Source of the DNA: Antedon bifida
Taxonomy: Eukaryota; Echinodermata; Crinoidea; Comatulida; Antedonidae
Assembly (NCBI GenBank): GCA_963402885.1
Contig: OY727096.1
Span: 2,046,001 to 2,110,000 of the forward strand
DNA length: 64,000 nucleotides
Direction: 5' to 3'
Shown here: positions 33,058-44,800 of the stretch, one piece after another
How positions within the stretch are numbered: the first letter of the stretch is position 1
Layout: every line of letters begins with the position of its first letter
The notes under the pieces: generated by a model
What the model was told of the DNA's origin: nothing
Database searches by the model: none
What the model saw: the letters and a program-made list of their open reading frames with translations, nothing else
Program-made: the position numbers and the translations under genes

Positions 33058-34422
33058 CTGAGCCCTTTGTCAGCAAGGCTTCGGTCAAAAATGAACTACA
33101 ACTTTTATTTAAATTAGTTTGTCAGGTTTGATAACAAAAAAGGACACACACATTTCTTTAGGACATACCTAGTATATTATGGCTTAGCTCAATTCATGTT
33201 TTTGCTAACTCAACCTACTGCAAAGTAGGCCTAAATACTGTGGCGAAAGAATATTGATCAATGTTCTGTTTTGTAGGGTCAGTGATGCCTTTACGTGCAA
33301 TAAATAGTCTGTCAGTATTGTTTCTGTATACAAAGTGCTGTAATGAACCATCTTCATCAATGTATTCTAATATATCGTATTGTCATTTACTTTGTAATGT
33401 GGAAAAATATGTTTTCACGTAATGTTCAAATTCTTACTACCACTTGTTCGCGTGTGGTATATGCGCGTGTGGCATATGCGCGCGTAATGTTGTAATTCGT
33501 GGACAGCTCATTTTGTGATGAAATTTTAGGCACCGACAGTTAATTTTAACCTCGGGAGCTACACGCGGATATTCTGCGTGTTTCGATTTGTAATACCAGT
33601 TCTTAGATAGTTCTATCTATTAATGTATTATTTATAAAGAAATATTTAGAGATATAGTCTATTTAGTTCGTAATATTGACGTACAAGTCCTTTTAAAGCT
33701 TATTAATTGGAAACATTTGCTTTCCATTCCTACGTGATCTCGTGTCCAATCATGGTTATTGTCAACTTGATAAACCAGGACAATGTGCGTACATTCCCTA
33801 GCTAAGCTTCACCGACGACTTAAGCATATGACTTAAATTTCCCTTCTATTATGGAGTACATCATCATTTACCGTATTTACTGGCTAATAATAGTATTTCC
33901 ATAACGATTCATATCATTTTGTACGCATTTCAACTAATAACGTAACATAATTATTGAGAAAATGTAATGTGTGTGGGTTATGTAATATATTTTATATATG
34001 CTGGTGTAGACTATTCTAGTCTAGTTGTCTGGAGAAAAGTAAATTGTTATTCATACATGTTTAGTTTGCATTAATGTATTATGTAAGTTAATATCTGATA
34101 ATTTGTTTATCTAAACAATTCACTCTATAGACTTGAAACTTCATTTTAAACAAATTACTAGTACTAGTAATTCGGTAAGCGTAATGCTATGAGAAAGCCC
34201 GCAAATTACGTCACACACATCGAAGCCCATACACACATGTTGATGATAACAATGTCTTCTTCAACGATTTAACAATTATTTTTATTTACGTACTTGAACC
34301 AAAGAAGATCGACCTTCCCTTCCACGTACAGAGAATGTATTAATAATAACATATTGATGGATAGATGTGGCCTAATAAATCATTGTTTGATTTGAACTTT
34401 GTCGTTGATTTTTTATCACCCT

Positions 34423-34602
34423 AAAGCTCAGTCTACACTATCAAACTTTATTTGAGAAAAAAGTATGATTAGATGTACCCAAATATGGAAGAGACATGCT
34501 TAAATATGGTAGTGATATGTCCAGATATGGTAGTGATATGACATCATCATGTCCATATATGGGCACATCACATTTTTTGTCATTTAAAGTTTGATAGTGT
34601 TT
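34423..34602 (+). repeat. CTCTGTCTACACTATC MITE
   Basis: Left end AAAGCTCAGTCTACACTATC, right end AAAGTTTGATAGTGTTTTGC (decayed), three internal CCAAATATGG/CCAGATATGG motifs and the central ATGACATCATCATGTCC. Confidence 0.75.
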
Positions 34603-34624
34603 TGCGCTCTACGCTACCTTCACT

Positions 34625-34735
34625 TATTAGTCGCGTGGACGCGACTCTATAGTTCACTATGTCGGTCGGTCTGTCGGTCCGGTATCACTATGCGTTTTAG
34701 CACGCGACTTATGGCTGTTGGCCTTGTTTCATATA
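34625..34735 (+). repeat. GTCGCGTG/CACGCGAC-ended short repeat, copy 2
   Basis: TTAGTCGCGTGGACGCGACT, CACTATGTCGGTCGGTC, GTTTTAGCACGCGACT and a trailing TATGGCTGTTGGCCTTG. Directly follows the MITE at 34423-34602. Confidence 0.6.
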
Positions 34736-35837
34736 AGAGACCTATTCGTTTGCTATTGCAATGTCTTTATATCGCATTCACCAAACCGGTTGTATTTTCT
34801 ACTTTTTAAAATTCATTAAAAGTCATTCTTGCCTACTTTGTATTTGTATAGCTATGTTGGCTGTAGCTCATTATTTTATGCTAAGCGACAACGCTTGGTC
34901 ATCGCTCTTTTACACTTCTTATCCACTACTTTATGTTTGAAATATCAAAGTGAATACACACAAAACAGGTTCGGAAACGGCGAAATAAACTTGACAAATG
35001 CAGAGGCGTGCTTTTTAATATTTCGCCCCATTTTTTAAAGATAATCGTGATTTCAATAACCTTGTTGACGTCACCGATATATCGACTGAAAATCAATCGG
35101 CATGCTTATGTTACGTAAACACAAAATCAGGACGGTATCTTGAAAATTGTGGAAACAAACTTGTTGCATAAAACACACAAAGCAAGTAATAATACTTGTA
35201 ATATGCTTGGAAACGAGTTGAAAGCATTTTGCCAAATAAGTGTCAAGTTTCAGGTATTGTTACAGGAGTCGATGTAAACAATCCATAATGTGTAAATTAT
35301 GAATTAAAATACTTGTTTTTAATATCCATTGTTGAGTCAGCCCAATATTTTTGACCTGCAATAGTGGAATCAATCAACTTATATTCTCGCATTACCTGTA
35401 GATACGGTATTGTTGATTAAGCTGAAAATTCGAACAATTATCAGTGGATATTGAGATGTATTCTTTAATTTTAAATATTAATTAAAAGAGCCGTTTATTA
35501 AACTACTTGACCTGTAGAGCTTACGTTTTTCTGTTTATTAGTTCTCTCCGTTTTAAGAAATTATATACGTACGTTGTTAGTTCATTGTTGACGTGTCATG
35601 AAAGCCTGTGACGGTAAATGCAATTTTACTAATGGAAAATTTGTAGAAATGACGAAACATAAGCCACATCTATGATGGTACGCCACAGTAATGTGAAGTA
35701 ATTACGTTATGTTTCATCTTCTTGTAGAAGCTGGAAAAATCCATCGCGTATCATATTAAGGTATTATAACCTCTCCGTTAAGACATTGTCAAGATTTTTT
35801 TCGATTTAAGTGTATCTGAGATTATTGGCATGTGCAG

Positions 35838-36191
35838 ATTAAAGATGTATTGTCCCCCTGAAAAAATAATTCTTATATATTTTGTTGTTGAATATGCCAT
35901 TTTAATTTCACATAGGCCTAATAGTAAATTCATTTTTACCAAAAATTGGATCGAAGAAAAAAAAAATATTTACCTGAAAAAAATGTAATTTAAAGCAAAA
36001 AATAATCAAATTAGCTACCAGTCAATGGGTTTTTTAGTTGAATTTACCATTTATTTCGTCATTTTATAAGTGAAAACATTTTTTTTTTTTACGAAAGTGA
36101 TTAACTTTATTAAAACTACAGAATAACCTTTTCAAATTCTGATTTAATTAATCTTCATTTTTCATGTTTTTGGAGCACAACACATCATTAA
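35838..36191. repeat. TTAA-target MITE, copy 2 (inverse orientation)
   Basis: TTAA-AGATGTATTGTCCCCC at the left; the right end is decayed (GCACAACACATCA then TTAA). Internal words of the family appear complemented relative to 26546-26805. Confidence 0.8.
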
Positions 36192-36237
36192 TATAAAAAT
36201 TCTTCGCTTGTGGGGGAGGGGGACATATTTTACGGCA

Positions 36238-36600
36238 ACAGTGACATACCATTGGATAGATTTCCATTTGAGTGTTCACTATATTAATAGGTCTAGATAT
36301 TGGTCCAGAATATACTCTACTGTAAAATACTAATCCTAATTATTTTTAGGCCTAATAACCATGCTACCGTGCTACTGTTAGTAAACAACTCAGTTATTGC
36401 AATTACTATTTACACGACAGTAAAAACAGTGATATACCATTGGATAGATTTTCCTTTGAGAGATCACTCTATTAATAGGTCTAGATATTGGTCCCGAATA
36501 TACTCTAATCCTAATTATTTTTAGGCCTAATAACCATGCTACCGCGCTGCTGTGAGTAAACAACTCAGCTGTTGCAATTACTATTTACACGACAGTACAA
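36238..36600. repeat. Tandem duplication, two units of about 188 bp
   Basis: Units start at 36238 and 36426 with ACAGTGAYATACCATTGGAT and share AATAGGTCTAGATATTGGTC, TTTTTAGGCCTAATAACCAT and ACTATTTACACGACAGTA. High identity indicates a recent duplication. Confidence 0.85.
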
Positions 36601-37924
36601 ACAAACAAGGATTGCAGAAAAATTAAAATTATTCAAAATAATTACACACACTCACACACTAATTAGAACAGTGTTTTCTACAATGTATTTATAAACGAAC
36701 GCCAAGGTACAGTACGTTGTTGACACTCGGTGTATTAATTAAAAGGTATTAGGCCTAGTTATTTTCAGAGGTAAAAGTTCTCATCTGACTGTGTTAAATG
36801 TCATTCTTCCCTGGTATTATCGTAACAAACGCTCAGGACAGAGAGTTGTAGACTGGCCTAACAATGAGATCGGACGTGTCACTGCTGGCGCACTATTATG
36901 TCTTGAAATGTGGTAACATGGATTGCTTCGGTAAGACAGACCACTGCATGCGGACATAAAACTAACTTGGTTAGCCTATAACCATTAATCGATTTAGGAA
37001 AAATAATAAACCAACAGTACGAACATTTCTTCTCGTGCGTGAGTGGTACTCAATTAAGAAGAGAATCTGTTTACTGATATTTTTTAACAAACAAATCAAG
37101 ACCAATTTACAATTCCATTGATGTCTCTCGCAGAATTCAGTTGCATTCTTTGATAGATTAAAAAACGATTCAACCAACCTCCATACAAAACAAACGGCTA
37201 TTGATTTTGTATCATTGCTAAATTGATTCCGAATGTGAATGGGCAAACATCTATAGTTCGTTACTTATTACCAATCACTTATAGAAAAGATTCTCTCGGC
37301 CTTGGGCTTTACTGGGAGATGATGATGCAAATTATACATTCACATTAAAGAAAAGTAATCTATCGAAATAAGTAAACACGTATATATGAAATAAAGATGA
37401 CCTATTTCCTGTTTTGATCGTTGACCTAAATGTCAAACTTTTCGCACATGGAATCAATCATAATGCAAAACATTTTTTTATTATTATTATTTTATGTCAT
37501 GTCAGCAAAACCCATTCAACAACAACAAAAAACTTTGACTCGCATGAAAACAACACTTATTTTTAACATTTGTTGTGACCACGTGACTAATTTACATAAA
37601 GGTGTCGGGACTTACAGAGTACAGTATATCATGCTGTCTGGTTTAATTCGTTATAGGAGATAACAATACCCTAACACTGGTACTCGGTTCGCTATTCTGA
37701 AAATTACCAATATTAATAATGCAAAAAAGGAATATTAATAAATTTCAGTTCAGACAGAATCAGAATGTGATATTTATTTGTACTTCCAGAAAGTACAAGT
37801 GTACAACTTTATTATCAATAATTTGAATTTTTTTTTTTATTATTATTATTATAAAAAAATTGAATCGTAGTCACTTAAGAAATAAAATCACCGAAGACTG
37901 AATTTCATAGATATATTTTGAAAT

Positions 37925-38300
37925 AAAAAAAAATCCCAATAAAAACAGAGCATAACCAAACATTACAAATACATAGAGCGAAATACATTTTTAATTTAGG
38001 GAGACAGAGTGTTCTATTTTATATTTCGAACCATATTGAACAATATACAGATACATGATATTTTAATCATCCTTCTCACCTCACCATATCGATTTTTATT
38101 TTTACAAAGGGATATTTAAAAAGAAAAAAAAACCTAATAAAAACAGAGCATAACCAAATATTTCAAATACATAGAGCGAAATACATTTTTAATTTAGGGA
38201 GACAGAGAGTGTTCTATTTTATATTTCGAACCATATTGAACAATATACAGATACATGATATTTTAATCATCCTTCTCACGTCATCATATCGATTTGTATT
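37925..38300. repeat. Tandem duplication, two units of about 198 bp
   Basis: Both units carry AATAAAAACAGAGCATAACC, ATACATAGAGCGAAATACAT, TTTCGAACCATATTGAACAA and TCATCCTTCTCAC. Unit 2 has an extra AG in the GACAGAGAG run. Confidence 0.85.
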
Positions 38301-38332
38301 ACCATCATAGACCCAAATAATTAAATGAAATA

Positions 38333-38692
38333 ATAATATGTATTGTCCCCCTGAAAAAATAATTCTTAAATATTTTTTTGTTGAATATGCCATTTTAATG
38401 TAACATAATAGTTATCCACTTTGACCAAAAATTGGATTGAAAAAAAATGTATTTACCTGAAAAAACTGTAATTTATAGCAAAAAAATGGTCAAATAGACT
38501 GCCATCCAATATGTTTTTGGTTGAACTTAACCATTTATTTTGTTATTTTATATGTGATAACATTATTTGTTTTCGTGGTTTTTTTTCTGCGGAAATGATT
38601 AACTTTATTAAAACTATAAAATAACATATTCAAAGTCTGATTTTATTAATCTTCATTTTTCATGTTTTTGGGGGACAATAATATATCTTTTA
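38333..38692. repeat. TTAA-target MITE, copy 3
   Basis: ATGTATTGTCCCCCTG at the left and GGGGGACAATAATATATCTT at the right; internal sequence close to 35838-36191. Confidence 0.8.
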
Positions 38693-40157
38693 TAAACGGA
38701 AAAGAGTTAAGGACGATAACATTAAACATGTGAACTGTTTGTAAACAAACATACATACAAACTTACAAAGCAAGTAATATGATTTGTAAGTATTTTGCCA
38801 AGTAACAAAACACTATACCAAAAATGACATTGAGAAAAGTAGCAATTAAATAAAGTAATAGTGATTAGTGTTGTAATTTTTTTCACGTCACGTGTTACTA
38901 CTGAAATTGTCGATTTGATCTACCTTGGAATTGATTTTAAACAATCAACCTATACATCAAGTGCCCATTGACATTTATTTTCCAAGCTCAGCCTCTAGCC
39001 TAAACTACACTTATATAGCACGGATACATTATCTCTCCATGGTTATCCCTACTCCAATTCGTAATTCTTAAATGTGATGTAACTCATTTTATAATTAAGA
39101 ACTCCAAAAAATAGCACAATTGATCTTCGTTAAAAGATTGTGGGAATTATAAAACGCTATAGATATGCGTAATCAATTGTGACACAATAAGGTAATCCAT
39201 TTATACGTAACCATCAGATGCAATTGTTATTTTGTCCAGTGTAAATCCAGTTGCTTATACCGTTGAGTAATATACAATATAATTAGTTTACGTTTTATTT
39301 GAAAGAAGAAATAAATGTTAAAATGAAATGATATGATGCTTCAGCGATGTGTTTCAATGTTTCTTGTTGGTTGAGTCTGAATAATTCAAATTATCACAGG
39401 AATGATTTTACTTAATTCCATATAATGACATACCGTAGTCATGTTGATAACCCTAACCCTAACCCATAATATTGGTATAATTGTGTTAATCTAACATCCT
39501 TTGTATAATGGTTGTATACAACAATGATTATTTTTATGAACTATGTTATTAAAAATAATAAAAGAAGAATATATAAATAACATGCACAGTTTTATGCATA
39601 AAAGTGAATATAAAAAGAATATGCAACAGCACGAGTTTAAGAAAACAATGGTAGTTGTGAAATGGTGTCTTTTTTTGTGCATGTTGCGTGCAATAAGAGT
39701 ATAGATATCATGCGCTCGCATCAATTATAACTTTAAGAAGCTCACACCGTTCGTGTGCTTACATTGATCGATTTACGTTTAAGCCTACGCGTTGTGGTGG
39801 TGCATTAATGTCATCAGCTTTTTTTGTATTTGTAAGAAAATGAATATGATAGTCTACAAAATATGAATGTTTATGAGTTGAATGGAGAGAATTTTTCACG
39901 AGTTATAATAAAAATAATAATATGGATGTATACAGCGAACATACCACTCAAGTGCTCAAGGCGCGTTAAAAAAATGAATTTGTTTAAGATTGATTGTTCT
40001 ATTTTAACGAGTCGGAGCCCAGGTAAATAGAAATTTAAAGAAAAATGAAACAAAAGCAAAAAATATGCCTATCATTTGAAATATAAAAACCGGTACACGA
40101 GGTACAATCACGTTAAATTGTAATCGCTTTCAAGAGATTTATAAAAGGTTCTATGAT

Positions 40158-40455
40158 GTAGATGCATATTGTTCTCCAAAAACATGAATGAGGAATACTT
40201 TAATCATACTTTGAATAGTTTTTTTGTTTTAATAAAGTTAATCCCTTCCGTAAAAAAACACACACACATTTTTCTCATATAAAGTGACAAAATAATTGTC
40301 AAATAAACCAAAACCCATTTGCTGGCAGCCAATTTGACTATCTTGCTTTAAATTACAGTTTTTTCAGGTAAATACATTTTTTTTTCGATTCCTATTTTTA
40401 AAAAAAAAATAAAAAAATAAAAAAAAATTTCAGGGGGACTATACATCTTTAACCT
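40158..40455. repeat. TTAA-target MITE, copy 4
   Basis: Decayed left end (AGATGCATATTGTTCTCC), right end GGGGGACTATACATCT then TTAA. An A-rich run (40401-40430) has expanded inside the right half. Confidence 0.7.
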
Positions 40456-41136
40456 TGATCTTCAGTAGAATATTTGCATTTTTAAAAATTATTATTATGA
40501 GGAAGGCATTCCAATTCTTAATAGCTGATAAAGAGCAGCTAAATTAAATGTAGATGGCCTACTGTGAAATTAAGATTGCTAAATGGCAAATTTGACAATT
40601 GGATTCCGGTTTAAAAGAACTTGATGATTAGGCCATGCATAACTATAAAAGTTAAATTGAATTTACATTACTAAAGTAGTTTTCGCGGTCACAATACGCG
40701 CGCCACTCCTTCGGATCGGCACCATGGTGAGAAAATATCGATCCAAAAGACGTGCGCACGCTGGTTGATTTTGATCAATAACTGCGCAATTCATTACCAA
40801 CAAAATTCATGTTCATTTTTCTATTCATTTAACACTGTGTTTTTATGACCAGAACATTAACACAGATAATTCAGTTAATTTGGTTAATTTGTTTGTTCAT
40901 GAAATTGTATTTAGTGTACACAGCTTGAAAAATTTTTGATTGACCAAATAAAACCGCCGAACAGCTTGAAACATTTTTGATTGACCAATTAAAAGCGCCG
41001 ACTTGCAAATGTATTTTGGGTAAGCTATCAACTGTTTTGGGTTGAGTCTCTATGTCGCCGACCACAATGATATTTTTGGTTGTTTTATTTGTATTGTAAA
41101 TATTTAACGTTTGCTTTTGGTCGAAAAAATGTTGAA

Positions 41137-41215
41137 TTATACCCCTTTCACACCAAAAGCAAAACTCCGGAGACACCCCGGAGACACTCCGGAGTTTTGG
41201 TGTGAAAAGGGTATT
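41137..41215. repeat. Fold-back palindrome (CCTTTCACACCAAAA arms, CTCCGGAG core)
   Basis: The left arm from TATACCCCTTTCACACC pairs with the right arm GGTGTGAAAAGGGTATTA. Between them CTCCGGAG/CCCGGAG/CTCCGGAG are themselves palindromic, so the whole 79 bp can fold into one hairpin. Confidence 0.7.
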
Positions 41216-41847
41216 ATTAGAATCTAAATCCATAAAAATAATACTACTTAAGACCAGATCATACTTAACAATTAAGATAGGCCTATTCTCTAAAAGTGAT
41301 ATCCTATTTTGTTAATTAAGATAATTATAGTTAAACCTGCGTTTCCGAAGTCGTATTGCTAATCTGTTCTTGATCTGTCATACCAAGCTGCCTGTCAAAT
41401 CCATCATTTTCTATCCATTCCAAGGATAATTATTTGACATTTTGACATTTAATATTTTTCTATTAATAAGCTGACAAAACATTCGAGACCTAAAGTACGC
41501 GATTGGAACAATGTTTATTAGGCCTACTCATTCCAGCCAGTTGTCAAAACCTTTCTTATTTCTTCTTTTAGGCCTACAGTCTAATTTATAAATGTCATTA
41601 AAGGAAAGTCGTGAATCGGTTGATCGTACCGTCGGTTAAAAGTCCCTCGAGTTTATTCGAGTACATACACGCATTTAATTGAATTCCAGCACTTCCGCAG
41701 TCGCAGTAAGCTCATTAAAGTTTTGTGCACATATCAAATTACTTTAGAGGGCGCAGCGCAATCAATGAATGAAAAAACATAGCGACGGATATCACACACA
41801 CTCTTCTGAGACTTTTTTCGTTTTTAGGCCTCCTAAAACTTATAATA

Positions 41848-44800
41848 ATGTTGAAAGAAAGGTCCATATCTATATTTGCAGGATTTGCTTACTTCGTGTA
41901 CTATATTCTTAAAATTGTTAAGGTGATACTTTGATATGTGTACCATTTTTTGCCTTTGAGTAGCTCTAGGCTAGCTAGGCCTACCCTTCTAGAGAGAGAC
42001 TCTCTAGTGTAGGGCCTAGGCCTACTAGTCTAGAGGCCCTATATGCCTAGAGCGTCGACTTCGCGATTCGATGGATCCAGGCGGCCCTCTAGCTAGAATA
42101 TTAGTAATATCCTAGCCATGGTCCCTCAACAGGCCTAGCTTGATGGGACAACAAGGCCTAGCTAGCTATAGAGAAAATATTATTGAGTACAATACTTATA
42201 GTTTTATACAGTAGTAGGTAGGCCTAGTAGTAGTAGACTTAATTTAGTATAGCCTATACATATTAATATAATAATAATACAAAAAATACTTTAGTTGACC
42301 GAAATATAGAATAGAACCAATTATAATAGAGCCTAGCGAGGCATACTACTACCGTACTTCTTTGTCTAGTTAGCCTGACTGATAAAATATGTTCCATACT
42401 TTGCAACAAAAAATAAATAAAAATCGGTATTTGAATGTAAAACTATTTTAACGTTAATGGGGCGACTTTGCGATAGCGCCACTTTGTGTTTGGGCAACTT
42501 TGCGATGGGGAGAATTCGCGATGGGGGGAATTCGCGATGGGGGGAATTCGCGATGGGGGGACTGCAACTGTAGGGGCGATTTTATGTGTGGCGACTTTGC
42601 GATGGGCGACTTGACTGGATCATGTTTAAACAATACAAACTGTATGTAAACTGATTTTGTTCATTAAAGACATTTTTAATTAAAGCTGAAAAAAGTTACA
42701 AAAATAAATGTACTGGTCGTACAGTAGAACTGATTTTGTTCAGTATTTCACCAAAGACATTTTTAATTTAAGCTGAAAAAAGTTATAAATGTACTTGTTT
42801 TGTTCTCAACAGAAACCAGGCGTTTATAGTGGACCAAGGTTAAAGAAGTTTTTGTTGAACCACTGTAGTAGTTTAAAGAAGATGTATTGGCCTACGTTTT
42901 GGTGTGTAGGAGCTCACTTACAAACTGTAGTACCCACATTGATACAATCGCCACCACAACATAAATATAGAAGGTAACAAAGCTCTGTCTACACTATCAA
43001 ACTAGTTTGACAAAAAAGTGTGATGTGCCCAAATATGGAAGTGATATGTTCAAATGATGATGTGATATCACCATGTCCATATATGGGCACATCATATTTT
43101 TTTGTTACATAAAGTTTGATTTGTGTAGACTTACATTGTTTAGCAAGAGAGGCAGGCCCATAAGCTATGTGACAGAGTTGGTGAGGCATTTGATGGTGGT
43201 GGTGTGGTTTAATTTTTTTTTGGTTTGGGTGTCAGTGTCGTCAAATATTGGTTTTTTTTTCAATACATTTTTTACAGAACTAATAAAGATATCTTTGACA
43301 ATGGTTATTACTGTAAATATTCATTTGTAACTTCAATAAAGTTATTTTATTCTTTCAGAGAAAAGATTTTAACCAAAGATGGAGGGGAAATCAGCCTACA
43401 TTGGGAGGATAATGAAGGGGCCAGTAAAATGTATAATAATCAAGTGAGACCAACCGTGATCATACTTCCTGGATTGACCGGTACAAAAATTCAACTTCTC
43501 TTCACATTTTTTATCAATAAATGTTTTTGTTTAGTAATTTAAAAATTGATAGTTGGAGAATCAAAAGTTATGATAACTGATTGGTGTTATATACCTTATA
43601 TGACCTTATTAGGAAGTAGAAGTTTCTTTGTTTCTTTATATTTTCATAACATTTGGTATTTGGTGACCTTTGACCTTGTGGTATTTCATCTTTTTTTTTG
43701 TTTAGGGTGTAGTGAAGCAGGATATGTTCTACAAATGGTAGACTCTGTTACCAGCCTTGGTTACAGAGCAGTCGTTTTTAACAACAGAGGTTTGGGAGGG
43801 GCTGAGCTGAAGGTATTTTAATTGGTTTTATTTTAATCTATTTTTAAGCTCTGTCTACACTATCAAACTTTATGTGACAAAAAATGTACCCATACATGGA
43901 CATGATGATGTCATATCACTACCATATGGGCACATCACACTTTTTATCAACTACTTGATAGTGTAGACAGAGCATTAGAGGCCAAAGCTGTTAACACATA
44001 ATGGACATGATGATGTCATATCACTACCATATTTGGGTATATCACTGCCATATTTGAACACATCACACCTTTTTTGTCAAACTAGTGTGATAGTGTAGAC
44101 AGAGCTTTAGCTTATATTTGTAATGTTTAGTATAAAAACGTTTACAAACTTTGATTTGGTTTCTTTTTCAGACACCTCGTACGTATTGTGCTGCAAATAC
44201 CGATGACCTCAAGCTTGTAATAGAACATGTACATGACCTTTACCCTGAAGCAACATTGATGGCAGCTGGGGCGTCATTGGGAGGGTATGTAGCCAATGAA
44301 ATTTCAAAATATCTGTAGTATTCCCCCTCTAAGTTTCACATTGTAAAGGTCATCAAATAAAGTTCAGCACTTCATTTTACTACTTTTAGGCCCTGGGCCG
44401 CACTATCTTAAAATCCTGGATCTGCCACTGGTATTAGTATCAGTACTAATACCCCTGTATTTAATTTAGTATAACTGTTCAATTTCCATTTTAATGAACT
44501 ACTTGACAGTGATTCATTTCGCCTTTTGGTTAACCGGTCTTTGGATTTTGAAATCTTTTCTTTTGTTTTTTATTTGTTATGTATTTTTTCTTTTCTGACA
44601 AAATTAATGAAATGAAATAAGTAATGTCAAGTCTGTGGTGATATTTTGATTACCATACCATTATTTTAATCATTTTCATTGACAAAAGACAATTATAGAG
44701 ATTTTTATGTACTGTATATAATATCATCATGTAAAAATGTTAAATTTCTTTTCCACCAATACTACAACTGTAATTGAGATTCTTTATATATTTTTGCAGT

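Larger units (their letters stand above)
33058..41847. other. 8.8-kb gene-free region between GPCR and ABHD3
   Basis: No exon with recognisable protein content on either strand. The first part is GPCR 3' UTR. Contents: MITEs at 34423-34602, 35838-36191, 38333-38692 and 40158-40455; the GTCGCGTG repeat at 34625-34735; tandem duplications at 36238-36600 and 37925-38300; a fold-back at 41137-41215; a short CCCTAACCCTAACCC run at 39451-39465; and two copies of CGCGTGTGGYATATG at 33449-33480. The rest is unstructured AT-rich DNA. Confidence 0.5.

Noticed and set aside
39451..39465. Telomere-like CCCTAACCCTAACCC
   Set aside because: Only about two and a half units; too short to be an interstitial telomere of significance.
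40871..41233. 120-codon frame on the - strand
   Set aside because: Overlaps the fold-back at 41137-41215; product has no recognisable domain and no supporting splice context.
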